A stretch of 64,000 nt of DNA from VAZQ01 sp963821505 (GCA_963821505.1 CAWGEH010000002.1:1-64000); one strand, 5' to 3'. Positions 25,189-35,387 are shown, numbered from the stretch's first letter. A program made the numbers and translations. The notes: generated by a model from the sequence alone, not told the origin.

Positions 25189-27285
25189 ATGTATTACGCC
25201 ATCGTCTTCCTGCCGCTCCTCGGCGCGATCATCGCCGGCCTCATCGCGCTTGCCGGCGCGCGCGCACGTCATCCCGGCGGGCCTCCGGCCGGCGGCGGCG
25301 AGGATCACGCGCACGCCGTGGTCGACGAGAGCCATGCACGCGGCGCGCCCTCGCCGCACGGGGCACATGCCGTCCTCGATGGCTCACACGGCGAGCCGGA
25401 AGCGCAGCAGCCGGCGGCCGCGGGGTCGCGTCCGGCCGAGCTCGTAACCACGGTGTTCCTGTTCGCCTCAATGCTGTTGTCGTGGTTTGCATTCGTCGAT
25501 GTCGGATTTGGGCATCACGACAGCCACGCGGCGCTCTTTCCCTGGATGATTTCGGGTGATCTCAAGGTCGATTGGGCGCTGCGCATCGACACGCTCACCG
25601 CGGTCATGCTCGTCGTCGTCACCACCATCTCGGCGTTCGTCCACCTTTATTCCATCGGTTATATGGAGGAGGATCCGTACCGGCCGCGCTTTTTCTCCTA
25701 TTTGTCGTTGTTCACCTTCGCCATGCTGATGCTGGTGACGGCGGACAATCTCGTGCAGTTATTCTTCGGCTGGGAGGGCGTCGGCCTGATGAGCTATCTG
25801 CTCATCGGCTTCTGGTACCAGAAGCCCGAGGCGAACGCCGCCGCCATCAAGGCCTTCATCGTCAATCGCGTCGGCGATTTCGGATTTTCGCTCGGCATTT
25901 TCGCCGTGTTCATGATGACCGGCGCGGTCGACTTCGACACCGTCTTCGCGCAGGCGCCCGCGCTCACCGGCAAGACCATTCATTTCCTCTCCTGGAACGT
26001 GGATGCGCTCACGCTGATCTGCCTGCTCCTGTTCATGGGGGCGATGGGCAAGTCCGCGCAGTTCCTGCTGCACACCTGGCTGCCGGACGCCATGGAGGGA
26101 CCGACGCCGGTCTCGGCGTTGATCCACGCCGCCACCATGGTGACGGCGGGCGTGTTCATGGTGGCGCGGCTCTCGCCGCTGTTCGACCTGGCGCCCAACG
26201 CGCAGACCTTCGTCACCTTCATCGGCGCGACGACCGCGTTCTTCGCCGCGACGATCGCCCTCGTGCAGAACGACATCAAGCGCATTGTCGCCTATTCGAC
26301 CTGCTCTCAGCTCGGCTACATGTTCGTCGCCATGGGCACGGGCGCCTATTCGGTCGGCATGTTTCACCTGTTCACGCATGCCTTCTTCAAGGCTTTGCTG
26401 TTCCTGGGTTGCGGCTCGGTGATCACGGCGATGCACCACGAGCAGGACATCCGGCACATGGGTGGGCTCAAGGACAAGATCCCGTTTACCTATTGGAGCA
26501 TGGTGATCGGCACGCTCGCGCTCACCGGGTTCCCGCTCACCGCCGGCTATTTCTCCAAAGACGCCATCATCGAGGCGGCCTACGTGAGCCATAACCCGAT
26601 GGCGCTCTACGCTTACGGGATGACCCTGATCGCCGCGGCGCTGACCGCGTTCTATTCCTGGCGGCTGATCTTGGTGACGTTCCACGGCAGCCCGCACGAT
26701 CGCCGTCACTACGACGAGGCGCGCGAGAGCCCCATTGTGATGCTGATCCCGCTCGGCTTTCTCGCCGCCGGCTCGATCTTTGCCGGCTACCCGTTCAGGG
26801 AGCTTTTCGTCGGCCACGGGGTGGCGGAGTTTTTCGGCAATTCGCTCAAGTTCGCGGAAGCCAACCACATCCTCGAGGACATGCATCAGATTCCCTACCT
26901 GACCACGCTGGCCCCGACCGTGATGATGGCGATCGGATTCGCCATCGCGTGGGAGTTCTACATCCGGCGGCCGGAGCTGCCGGTCGAGCTCGCGCGCCAA
27001 CAGCAGCCGCTCTACAAGTTCCTGCTCAACAAGTGGTACTTCGACGAGGTCTACGATTTTCTCATTGTTCGACCGACCCTGTGGCTGGGTCGCGTGTTAT
27101 GGAAGTACGGCGACGGCTGGGTGATCGACGGTTTGGGGCCCGACGGCATTTCGGCGCGCGTGCTCGACGTAACGCGCGGCGCGGTGCGGCTGCAGACCGG
27201 GTACCTCTACCACTACGCCTTCGCCATGCTGATCGGCGTCGCAGCGTTCATCACCTGGTTCATGTTCGCCGGGCGGGCAGGTTGA
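25189..27285 (+). CDS. nuoL: NADH-quinone oxidoreductase subunit L with His-rich insert
   Basis: This 698-residue proton-pumping antiporter-like subunit shows NLVQLFFGWEGVGLMSYLL and LLHTWLPDAMEGPTPVSALIHAATMVTAGV, carrying the key Glu, Lys and His residues. The lateral helix lies near the C-terminus. Unusually, residues about 26-83 between helices 1 and 2 form a hydrophilic insert rich in His, Gly, Pro and Asp/Glu, with seven His in 40 residues, where E. coli NuoL has a short loop. The insert is at the membrane surface, and metal or proton binding is possible but unproven. Confidence 0.96.
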   Translation: MYYAIVFLPLLGAIIAGLIALAGARARHPGGPPAGGGEDHAHAVVDESHARGAPSPHGAHAVLDGSHGEPEAQQPAAAGSRPAELVTTVFLFASMLLSWFAFVDVGFGHHDSHAALFPWMISGDLKVDWALRIDTLTAVMLVVVTTISAFVHLYSIGYMEEDPYRPRFFSYLSLFTFAMLMLVTADNLVQLFFGWEGVGLMSYLLIGFWYQKPEANAAAIKAFIVNRVGDFGFSLGIFAVFMMTGAVDFDTVFAQAPALTGKTIHFLSWNVDALTLICLLLFMGAMGKSAQFLLHTWLPDAMEGPTPVSALIHAATMVTAGVFMVARLSPLFDLAPNAQTFVTFIGATTAFFAATIALVQNDIKRIVAYSTCSQLGYMFVAMGTGAYSVGMFHLFTHAFFKALLFLGCGSVITAMHHEQDIRHMGGLKDKIPFTYWSMVIGTLALTGFPLTAGYFSKDAIIEAAYVSHNPMALYAYGMTLIAAALTAFYSWRLILVTFHGSPHDRRHYDEARESPIVMLIPLGFLAAGSIFAGYPFRELFVGHGVAEFFGNSLKFAEANHILEDMHQIPYLTTLAPTVMMAIGFAIAWEFYIRRPELPVELARQQQPLYKFLLNKWYFDEVYDFLIVRPTLWLGRVLWKYGDGWVIDGLGPDGISARVLDVTRGAVRLQTGYLYHYAFAMLIGVAAFITWFMFAGRAG

Positions 27286-28796
27286 TGATGAGCTGGCCGA
27301 TTCTTTCCGTCACCACCTTCCTGCCGCTGGTCGGCGCGCTGTTCATCATGATGATGCGCAGCGACGGCGAGGCGGAGCGACGCAATGCCCGCTGGATCGC
27401 GCTCTGGACGACGCTGGTCACCTTCGCGGTCTCGCTGATCCTGCTCTACCGCTTCGACCCGTCTTCGCCCGAGTTCCAGTTCGTCGAGAAACGGCCGTGG
27501 CTCGCGGGCGCGATCAGCTATCACATGGGCGTCGACGGCATCTCGCTGCCATTCGTCGTGCTCACGACCGCGCTGATGCCGGTCTGCATCATCGCCAGCT
27601 GGCTGCCGATCCAGCAGCGCGTCAAGGAGTACATGGTCGCGTTCCTGGTGCTCGAGACGCTGATGGTCGGCACCTTCGCGGCGCTCGACCTCGTGGTGTT
27701 CTACCTGTTCTTCGAAGGCGGCCTCATTCCGATGTTCCTCATCATCGGGGTCTGGGGCGGCCCGCGCCGCGTCTATGCCAGCTTCAAGTTCTTCCTCTAC
27801 ACGCTGCTCGGCTCCGTGCTGATGCTGCTCGCGATCATGGCGATGTACTGGGATGCGGGCACGACCGAGATTCCGGCTCTGCTGCGCCACGGCTTCCCGC
27901 CCGGCCTGCAGACCTGGGCGTGGCTCGCGTTCTTCGCCTCCTTCGCGGTGAAGCTGCCGATGTGGCCGGTGCATACCTGGCTGCCCGACGCTCACGTCGA
28001 GGCGCCGACCGCGGGTTCGGTGATCCTTGCCGCCATCCTGCTGAAGATGGGCGGTTACGGCTTCCTGCGCTTCTCCCTGCCGATGTTCCCGGCCGCTTCC
28101 CACGATCTCGCGCCGCTGATCTTTGCGCTCTCGATCGTCGCGGTGATCTACACCTCGCTGGTTGCGCTGGTGCAGGAGGACATGAAGAAGCTGATCGCCT
28201 ATTCCTCGATCGCGCATATGGGATTCGTCACCATGGGCATCTTCGCCGCGACCACGCAGGGCGTGGCCGGCGGCATCTTCCAGATGATCTCCCACGGGAT
28301 CGTATCGGCGGCCTTGTTTCTGTGCGTCGGCGTGGTCTATGACCGCATGCATACGCGCGAGATCGCGGCCTATGGCGGCCTCGTCAACCGCATGCCGCTC
28401 TATGCCGCGGTCTTTATGGTGTTCACGCTCGCCAATGTCGGGCTGCCCGGCACCTCGGGCTTCATCGGCGAGTTCCTCACGCTGATCGGCACGTTCAAGG
28501 TGAATACCTGGGTGGCGACGCTTGCGACTACGGGCACCATCCTGTCGGCGGCCTATGCGCTGTGGCTCTACCGCAAGGTCGTTTTCGGCGCGCTGATCAA
28601 GCCGAGCCTGGCGGGCATCAGCGACCTCGACTACCGCGAGATCATCACGCTTGGTCCGTTGGTCATCCTGGCTATTCTGCTCGGCATCTATCCGCAACCC
28701 GTGCTCGACATGTCGGCGGCTTCGGTGGCGCAGCTTCTCGACAACTACGAGCGCGCGCTCGGCGCCGCCAAGGCCGCCGCCTTGTTGATGCATTGA
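27285..28796 (+). CDS. nuoM: NADH-quinone oxidoreductase subunit M
   Basis: This 503-residue antiporter-like subunit has about 14 helices. FYLFFEGGLIPMFLIIGVWG carries the key Glu of helix 5. AVKLPMWPVHTWLPDAHVEAPTAGSVILAAILLKMGGYG is the classic signature region. The start codon overlaps the nuoL stop (TGATGATG), with a second ATG three bases on. Confidence 0.97.
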   Translation: MMSWPILSVTTFLPLVGALFIMMMRSDGEAERRNARWIALWTTLVTFAVSLILLYRFDPSSPEFQFVEKRPWLAGAISYHMGVDGISLPFVVLTTALMPVCIIASWLPIQQRVKEYMVAFLVLETLMVGTFAALDLVVFYLFFEGGLIPMFLIIGVWGGPRRVYASFKFFLYTLLGSVLMLLAIMAMYWDAGTTEIPALLRHGFPPGLQTWAWLAFFASFAVKLPMWPVHTWLPDAHVEAPTAGSVILAAILLKMGGYGFLRFSLPMFPAASHDLAPLIFALSIVAVIYTSLVALVQEDMKKLIAYSSIAHMGFVTMGIFAATTQGVAGGIFQMISHGIVSAALFLCVGVVYDRMHTREIAAYGGLVNRMPLYAAVFMVFTLANVGLPGTSGFIGEFLTLIGTFKVNTWVATLATTGTILSAAYALWLYRKVVFGALIKPSLAGISDLDYREIITLGPLVILAILLGIYPQPVLDMSAASVAQLLDNYERALGAAKAAALLMH

Positions 28797-28818
28797 CCAT
28801 GGGGCCCGGAAGCCGCCG

Positions 28819-30270
28819 ATGACCGAGACAGTTGAAATCCCGACGCTGTTGCCGGCCCTGCCGGAGATCGTGCTCGTGGTCGGCGCCATGGTGCTGCTGA
28901 TGGTCGGCGCATTCCGCGGCGAGCAGGCGACCAAGGGGATCGATGGCGCGGCGATCCTGCTGTTGGTGCTGACCGGCCTCATCGTCGTTTGGTTGCCCGC
29001 CGGCAAGCTCGTGACCTTCGGCGGCAGCTTCGTCGTCGACGGCTTCGCGCGTTTCCTCAAGCTCCTGGCGCTGACCGGATCGGCCGCGGCGATTCTGCTG
29101 TCGTCCGATTATCTTGCCACCGAGAAGCGGCAGAAATTCGAATATTCGATCCTGATTCTGCTCTCGACCACCGGGATGATGATGCTGATCTCGGCGGCCG
29201 ACCTGATCGCGCTCTATCTGGGGCTCGAATTGATGAGCCTTGCACTCTACGTGGTCGCAGCCATCGATCGCACGTCCGTGCGCTCGACCGAGGCGGGACT
29301 CAAATATTTTGTCCTCGGCGCGCTGTCTTCCGGCATGCTGCTTTACGGGGCATCGCTGGTCTATGGCTTCACCGGCACGGTGACCTTCGCCGGCATCGCC
29401 CAGGCGGCGAGCCAGGGCGCTCCGGGCTACCGCAATCTTGGGCTCGTATTCGGATTGGTCTTCCTGTTCGCCGGCTTCTGTTTCAAGGTCTCGGCGGTGC
29501 CGTTCCACATGTGGACGCCCGATGTCTACGAGGGTGCGCCGACGCCGATCACCGCGTTCTTTGCCGCCGCGCCCAAAGTGGCCGGCATGGCCATGTTCGT
29601 GCGCACCACGATCGTGGCGTTTCCCGGCCTCTCGGCGCAATGGCAGCAGATCGTGGTGTTCGTCGCCATCGCCTCGATGGCCCTCGGAGCTTTTGCCGCC
29701 ATCGGCCAGCGTAACATCAAGCGCCTGATGGCCTATTCGTCGATCGGCCATATGGGCTTCGCACTCATCGGTCTGGCGGCGGCCACCCAGGAGGGCGTCC
29801 AGGGCGTGCTGGTCTATATGGCGATCTATGTCGCGATGACGCTCGGAACCTTCGCTTGCATCCTGTCGATGCGCCGCGACGGACAGATGGTCGAAGATAT
29901 CGGCGATCTCGCCGGCCTTGCCCGCACCCGGCCGACCATGGCGTTTTTCCTCGCCATGCTGCTGTTCTCGCTCGCCGGCATTCCGCCGCTCGCGGGGTTT
30001 TTCGCCAAGTTCTACGTATTCCTCGCGGCGATCAAAGCCGGGCTGTTTACGCTTGCCGTGATCGGCGTGGTCACCAGCGTCGTGGGCGCGTATTACTATC
30101 TGGCAATCGTGAAGATCATGTATTTCGATGAACCGGCCAAGCCGTTCGAGCCGATGCCGTATGAGCTCAAGGCCGTGCTCGCGGTCACCGGCCTGTTCAA
30201 CCTCCTGTTCTTCGTCTATCCGAGCCCGCTGGTCGACGCGGCGAACGCGGCGGCAAAGTCGCTGTTTTGA
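28819..30270 (+). CDS. nuoN: NADH-quinone oxidoreductase subunit N
   Basis: This 483-residue antiporter-like subunit of the membrane arm has ALYLGLELMSLALYVV with the helix-5 Glu. FCFKVSAVPFHMWTPDVYEGAPTPITAFFAAAPKVAGM is the family signature around residues 218-255. It is the last nuo gene. A six-codon ORF bridges its stop to birA. Confidence 0.97.
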   Translation: MTETVEIPTLLPALPEIVLVVGAMVLLMVGAFRGEQATKGIDGAAILLLVLTGLIVVWLPAGKLVTFGGSFVVDGFARFLKLLALTGSAAAILLSSDYLATEKRQKFEYSILILLSTTGMMMLISAADLIALYLGLELMSLALYVVAAIDRTSVRSTEAGLKYFVLGALSSGMLLYGASLVYGFTGTVTFAGIAQAASQGAPGYRNLGLVFGLVFLFAGFCFKVSAVPFHMWTPDVYEGAPTPITAFFAAAPKVAGMAMFVRTTIVAFPGLSAQWQQIVVFVAIASMALGAFAAIGQRNIKRLMAYSSIGHMGFALIGLAAATQEGVQGVLVYMAIYVAMTLGTFACILSMRRDGQMVEDIGDLAGLARTRPTMAFFLAMLLFSLAGIPPLAGFFAKFYVFLAAIKAGLFTLAVIGVVTSVVGAYYYLAIVKIMYFDEPAKPFEPMPYELKAVLAVTGLFNLLFFVYPSPLVDAANAAAKSLF

Positions 30271-30291
30271 ATGAAACCCAATTCTGAATGA
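30271..30291 (+). CDS. Six-codon ORF bridging nuoN and birA
   Basis: ATG follows the nuoN TGA directly, encodes MKPNSE and stops at a TGA that overlaps the birA ATG. The block TGAATGAAAC occurs at 30268-30277 and again at 30285-30294. It may let terminating ribosomes pass to birA, or it may be a chance product of the duplication. Confidence 0.25.
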   Translation: MKPNSE

Positions 30292-31067
30292 AACTCGAGC
30301 CCAGGGCGAGCGCGGCGGGCGTGCGGCTTGTTGCGCACGAGGCGCTCGGCTCGACCAATGCCGAGGCCTTGCTGCTCGCGCGCGGAGGCGAGCGCGGACC
30401 GCTCTGGGTCACAGCCTGCCGGCAGACCGCGGGCCGCGGCCGGCGCGGGCGTGCGTGGATATCGCCGCCCGGCAATCTCTACGCCAGCCTGTTGCTCACC
30501 ACGCCGGGCCGCGCCGAGCGCTGGCCGGAACTTTCATTCGTCGCGGCGCTTGCCGTCCACGACGCGGTCGCCGAGGTCGCCGCCGACCTCAAGCCGCTGC
30601 TGGCGATCAAATGGCCGAACGATCTTCTGCTCGCCGGCGCGAAATTCGCCGGCATCCTGATCGAAGGCGAGGGCGGTGAACAGGCCGCGGTCGCCGTGGG
30701 CATCGGCGTCAACTGTGCGAGCCATCCTGCCGAGACCGATTTTCCCGCGACCGACCTTGCCGCCGCCGGCGCGCGGGTTTCGCCCGCGGCGCTGTTTGGC
30801 GCGCTCTCGCTCAAGATGCTCGCACGCCTGACGCAGTGGAACGGCGGAAAGGGCTTTGCGGCCGTCCGTGCCGACTGGCTCGCCCGCGCGGCTGGCATCG
30901 GCGAAGATGTGCTTGTGCGACTCGTCGACCGCGAGCTGCGCGGCCGTTTCGAAGCGCTCGACGATGCCGGCGGGCTTGTGCTGCGCTTGCCCGACGGCCA
31001 TGCCACGACCATTGCCGCCGGCGACGTGTTCATGCCGACGGCGACGCCACGCGACAAGGCCAGTTGA
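30288..31067 (+). CDS. birA: Biotin--[acetyl-CoA-carboxylase] ligase
   Basis: This 259-residue cytoplasmic enzyme activates biotin with ATP and attaches it to the biotin carboxyl carrier protein. Motifs are LGSTNAEALL, QTAGRGRRGRAWISPPGNLY (biotinyl-AMP loop GRGRRG) and IKWPNDLLL, and the C-terminal SH3-like domain follows. There is no N-terminal winged helix, so it is a ligase without the repressor function of E. coli BirA. It is the first gene after nuo, a common rhizobial order. Confidence 0.95.
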   Translation: MKLEPRASAAGVRLVAHEALGSTNAEALLLARGGERGPLWVTACRQTAGRGRRGRAWISPPGNLYASLLLTTPGRAERWPELSFVAALAVHDAVAEVAADLKPLLAIKWPNDLLLAGAKFAGILIEGEGGEQAAVAVGIGVNCASHPAETDFPATDLAAAGARVSPAALFGALSLKMLARLTQWNGGKGFAAVRADWLARAAGIGEDVLVRLVDRELRGRFEALDDAGGLVLRLPDGHATTIAAGDVFMPTATPRDKAS

Positions 31068-31078
31068 CCGGAATACCC

Positions 31079-32749
31079 ATGGTGCAGCGCTCCGATGAGC
31101 TCGTCTTTGCGCCGCTCGGCGGGGTCGGCGAGATCGGCATGAATCTCGCGATCTACGGCTTCGGCGACGAGCGCCGCCGGCAATGGATCGTCGTCGATTT
31201 CGGTGTTGCATTTGCCGACGACGCTCTGCCCGGCATGGATCTGATCCTGCCGGACATCCGCTATCTGGTGGAGGAGCGTCCGAATATCTTGGGTCTGGTG
31301 CTCACCCACGCGCACGAGGATCATTTCGGCGCATTGCTCGATCTATGGCCGCGGCTGGCGCTCCCAGTCTATGCGACGCCGTTTACGGCGGCGCTGCTGC
31401 AAGCCAAGCGCGAAAGTGAACCGGCCGCCCCCGATATCCCCGTGAACGTCGTGCCGCTCGGGGGCCGGTTCACGCTCGGACCATTCGATATCGAGCTCGT
31501 TTCGATGGCGCATTCGATCCCGGAATCGAACGGCCTCATCATCCGCACGCCGCTCGGCCCCGTTCTCCACACCGGCGATTGGAAGCTCGATGCGACCCCG
31601 GTTATCGGCCCGCCGACGGATCAAGCAAAGCTGCAGGCGCTGGGGAATGAAGGCTGTCTTGCCCTGATCGGGGATTCAACCAATGCATTCCGCGAAGGGC
31701 GCTCGCCGTCCGAAACCCAAGTCGCCGCGTGCCTCGCCGAGCTCATCCGCAGCGCGCCGCGGCGGGTCGCGGTCACCACCTTCGCCTCCAACGTGGCGCG
31801 CCTGCGCGCGGTCGCGCAAGCCGCGGCCGAATGCGAGCGCGAGGTCGTCGTGGTCGGCCGCGCCATGGAGCGCATCTCGCAGGTGGCACGGGAAACCGGC
31901 TATCTCGACGGTATCCAGGATTTTCGGTCCGTCGACATCTATGGACACCTGCCGCCGGACAAGGTGCTCGCGCTCTGCACCGGGAGCCAGGGCGAGTCGC
32001 GCGCGGCGTTGTCCCGCATCGCCCAGGACGATCATCCCGAGGTGGCCTTTTCGCAAGGCGACCGCGTGATCTTTTCCTCGCGCGCGATTCCCGGCAACGA
32101 AAAAGCCGTCACGCGCGTGATCAACGGACTTGTCGCCCAGGGCATCGAGGTCATCACCGACCGCACGCATCTCGTGCATGTCTCCGGCCACCCGCGGGTG
32201 GATGAGCTCAAGGACATGATCGGCTGGGTGCGGCCGCAGATTCTGATCCCGGTGCACGGCGAGCCGTTGCACATGGCCGAGCACGCCGCGCTCGCGCGTC
32301 GCGCCGGCGTCGGCAAGGTGGTGCTATGCCGCGATGGGGAACTGATACGGCTGGCTCCGGGCGAACCCGGCAAGATCGATGAGGTGCCGGCGGGACGGCT
32401 CTATAAGGACGGCTCGCTCGTGGTCAGCGCCGAGGAGCGGACCGTGGCCGACCGCCGCCGGCTCGGCTTTGCGGGTGTCGTGTCGGTGGCACTCGCCATC
32501 GGCCAACGCGGCGAACTGGTCGGCGATCCGCAACTGACGCTGACCGGCATTCCCGAAGCCGATGCCCTCGGACACAAGCTCGTGGACATCGCCTATGACG
32601 CTGCCGTGGAAGCGTTCGAGTCCATGCCGCGTCCTCGCCGGCGCGACCCGGAGGCGGTCGCCGAGGCGGTGCGGCGGGCGGTACGCGCGGCGCTCAGCGC
32701 CGCCTGGAACAAGAAAGCGACGTGCCATGTGCACGTGCTCGAGGTCTGA
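31079..32749 (+). CDS. rnj: Ribonuclease J
   Basis: This 556-residue metallo-beta-lactamase / beta-CASP ribonuclease has both endo- and 5'-3' exonuclease activity in its family, acting in mRNA decay and rRNA/tRNA maturation. The zinc motif THAHEDHFGA is near residues 77-86, with HTGDWKLDATPV downstream. The beta-CASP region has GSQGE. VHVSGHPRVDELKDMI and LIPVHGEPLHMAEHA are typical of RNase J. The ATG at 31079 gives MVQRSDELVFAPLGGVGEIG; upstream codons in this frame belong to birA. It follows birA by 11 bases. Confidence 0.95.
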   Translation: MVQRSDELVFAPLGGVGEIGMNLAIYGFGDERRRQWIVVDFGVAFADDALPGMDLILPDIRYLVEERPNILGLVLTHAHEDHFGALLDLWPRLALPVYATPFTAALLQAKRESEPAAPDIPVNVVPLGGRFTLGPFDIELVSMAHSIPESNGLIIRTPLGPVLHTGDWKLDATPVIGPPTDQAKLQALGNEGCLALIGDSTNAFREGRSPSETQVAACLAELIRSAPRRVAVTTFASNVARLRAVAQAAAECEREVVVVGRAMERISQVARETGYLDGIQDFRSVDIYGHLPPDKVLALCTGSQGESRAALSRIAQDDHPEVAFSQGDRVIFSSRAIPGNEKAVTRVINGLVAQGIEVITDRTHLVHVSGHPRVDELKDMIGWVRPQILIPVHGEPLHMAEHAALARRAGVGKVVLCRDGELIRLAPGEPGKIDEVPAGRLYKDGSLVVSAEERTVADRRRLGFAGVVSVALAIGQRGELVGDPQLTLTGIPEADALGHKLVDIAYDAAVEAFESMPRPRRRDPEAVAEAVRRAVRAALSAAWNKKATCHVHVLEV

Positions 32750-32784
32750 TCTGCGCCCGCAAAGGAGGATCCGCGATCTTTCAG

Positions 32785-32825
32785 GCCAAGCGCGCAGGCG
32801 GCGAAATCGATCTGCGCGGCTTGGC
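32785..32825. repeat. Imperfect hairpin downstream of RNase J
   Basis: GCCAAGCGCGCAG (32785-32797) pairs with CTGCGCGGCTTGGC (32812-32825), with one bulged G and a 14-base loop. No T tract follows, so it is not a standard intrinsic terminator. It could stabilise the 3' end of the rnj transcript. Confidence 0.5.
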
Positions 32826-32921
32826 TTCCTGGCGTGGAGGAAAAATCAGCGCCTGCGGCAACGCGGGCGCATGACTTTCGAGTACAGCGAAAGCGCATAG
32901 AAGCGGTCAAGGGAGGCTACA

Positions 32922-33896
32922 GTGATCAGAGCATCGGCATATCTCATGGCGACGCTGCTTGCTTGCACGGCAAGCGCCTTCGCCCAGGACTATCCAACGC
33001 GCTTTGTCACCATCGTGGCGCCGTTCCAGGCCGGCGGTCCTTCCGATACAGTGGCGCGGCTTATCGCCGTGCCAATGTCCAAGGCCTTGGGCCAGCAAGT
33101 CGTCGTCGAAAATGTGACCGGCGCGGGCGGCACCATCGGCTCGGGCCGCGTGGCGAAAGCCGCGCCGGACGGCTATACCCTGGTCATCTCAGGCTCCGGC
33201 ACCCACGCGGCGGTCGAGCAGCTTTACGCCAATCCGCCCTATCGCGCGCTCGACTTCGAGTCCATCGGTCTCATCAATACCGCTCCCGTCATCATCGTGG
33301 CCAAGAAGGACCTGCCGCCCGACACATTGCAGGAATTCATCGCTTACCTGCGCCGCAACGAAAAGGCGGTGACGGAAGCCGATGCCGGGATCGGCTCCGT
33401 GTCTCATCTTGCTTGCTCGGTTTTCAAGACCTTGATCGCGGTGAAACCGACAGTGGCCTCGTACCGCGGGACGCCGCAGGCCACGCAGGACCTCATCGCC
33501 GGAAATGTCGATTTCGTCTGCAACCAGATCGTCAACGTGGTCGGTCACGTCAAGAGCGGATCGCTCAAGGCCTATGCCGTTACTGGTGACAGCCGCTCCC
33601 CGATGCTGCCGAACGTCCCTACCACCGCCGAGGCCGGATTGCCGGATTTCAAGCTCACCGTCTGGTACGGCCTTTCCGCCCCCAAGGGCACGCCGGCGCC
33701 GGTCGTGGCCAGGCTCAACCAGGCCTTGTCGGCGGCCATGGATGACCCGACCGTCGTCAAGCGCTTCGCCGATCTCGGATACGACGTCGTGGCGCCGCAG
33801 CAGCGCTCGCCGGCGCGGTTCGACGAGTTCATGCGCAAGGAAGTCGACCTCTGGGCGCGGGTGCTCGGGCCGATGAAGCCGGCCAAAACGCCATGA
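32922..33896 (+). CDS. TctC/Bug-type periplasmic solute-binding protein
   Basis: This 324-residue protein has a signal peptide (MIRASAYLMATLLACTASAFA). TctC-family landmarks are TIVAPFQAGGPSDTVARLIA, GAGGTIGSGRVAKAAPDGYTL and the conserved C-terminal KEVDLWARV. The GTG start at 32922 has GGGAGG five bases upstream. Family members deliver carboxylates to TctAB-type membrane proteins or act as orphan sensors. No tctA or tctB is in the window. The next gene is a second member, coupled by ATGA. Confidence 0.85.
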   Translation: MIRASAYLMATLLACTASAFAQDYPTRFVTIVAPFQAGGPSDTVARLIAVPMSKALGQQVVVENVTGAGGTIGSGRVAKAAPDGYTLVISGSGTHAAVEQLYANPPYRALDFESIGLINTAPVIIVAKKDLPPDTLQEFIAYLRRNEKAVTEADAGIGSVSHLACSVFKTLIAVKPTVASYRGTPQATQDLIAGNVDFVCNQIVNVVGHVKSGSLKAYAVTGDSRSPMLPNVPTTAEAGLPDFKLTVWYGLSAPKGTPAPVVARLNQALSAAMDDPTVVKRFADLGYDVVAPQQRSPARFDEFMRKEVDLWARVLGPMKPAKTP

Positions 33897-34860
33897 CCTG
33901 GAGGCCGGAACGCGCGATCGAGATCGTTGCCGGCACGCCGCCCGGCGGCGGCCTCGACCGCGCGGCGCGCGCACTCACGCAATCCATTGCCGCCACCGGA
34001 CTCGTCGGCGTGCCGATCAAGGTGGTCAATGTGGGCGGCGAGGGCGGCCGCAAGGCCTGGCGCCACATGGAGCGCTGCGCCGGTGACGGGCACGTGATCG
34101 CGATCAGCTCGCCCAATATGACGGCCGATTACTTGACCGGGGTGACCAAATCCGATCCCGATCGGTTTGCACCGCTCGCGATCCTTTATTCGGAATACAT
34201 CGCCTTCGTGGTCTGCACCAACTCGACGATCGGCGGTGGTGCCGATCTGATTGGGCGTTTTGCGCGCAGCGCCGGCCCTATCAGCATCGCGCTCTCCACC
34301 TCGCTCGGCAATTCCAACCATATCGCCGTCGCGAAGGTGATCCGCCACGCGGGCGGCGATACCCGGGCGCCGGACATCCGGGTGTTCGATACCGCGCTCG
34401 ATGCCGTCGCTGACGTGGTTGCGGGCCGTGCCGATCTCGGAGCCATCACCGCGGCCAGCGCGGTGCCGGAACTTGGCGCCGGGCGGCTGCGCGCCGTCGG
34501 CATCTCGTCGCCGAGGCGCTTGCCCGGACCTTATGCGCAGACGCCGACCTGGATTGAGCAGGGAGTCGATTGCGTCATCGGATCCTGGCGCGGAGCGAGC
34601 GGGCCGCCGGGGCTGGGCGAGGCGCAGATCGCGTTCTGGCAGGCGACGCTTTCGGCCGCCGGAAAGACAGCGGAATGGAGGTCCGATCTCGAGCGTCATT
34701 TTTGGACCGAGATGCATCTCGACGGCGCCCAGCTGCACGAATACCTGGCACGCGAGCGCACCGACATGCAGGCCGTGCTGGCCGCGCTGGGCCTGCTGTC
34801 TGGCCGCGGCACGCAAGGCCGGATATGGGTGGATGCTGCCGGGGCCGCAGGAGACAAGAC

Positions 34861-34864
<4 letters not shown>
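33893..34864 (+). CDS. Second TctC-type protein, no signal peptide
   Basis: The product has 323 residues with the TctC fold (AIEIVAGTPPGGGLDRAARAL, DGHVIAISSPNMTADYLTG, ADLGAITAASAVPEL). It starts directly at MTWRPERAIEIV, with no signal peptide; the ATG overlaps the stop of the preceding TctC gene. If the start is right it stays in the cytoplasm or moves with its partner, unusual for this family. No upstream in-frame alternative is possible without running inside the preceding gene. Its stop overlaps the start of mce, so all three genes are translationally linked. Confidence 0.75.
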
Positions 34865-35265
<401 letters not shown>

Positions 35266-35274
35266 CGCATGATG

Positions 35275-35297
35275 CCGAAAAGTTGCAGACTTTTCGG
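35275..35297. repeat. Palindromic repeat of rhizobial REP/RIME-like type
   Basis: CCGAAAAGT - TGCAG - ACTTTTCGG is a perfect 9-bp stem. It is flanked by GCATGAT (35268) and GATCATC, giving an outer partial match. The pattern resembles the dispersed palindromes found between genes in Bradyrhizobium and relatives. It lies 9 bases after the mce stop and lacks a T tract. Confidence 0.6.
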
Positions 35298-35387
35298 ATA
35301 AGATCATCCGAGCTGCTCAGAGCGAAATCGCGATTCAAGACGCGGTCTCCGCTCTGGCAGAGCCTCCCCTGCGCGGGTAACCGATCC

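Noticed and set aside
27213..29060. 615-codon antisense frame over nuoM/nuoN
   Set aside because: It crosses two verified genes and is rich in Arg/His/Asp as complement-strand translations are.
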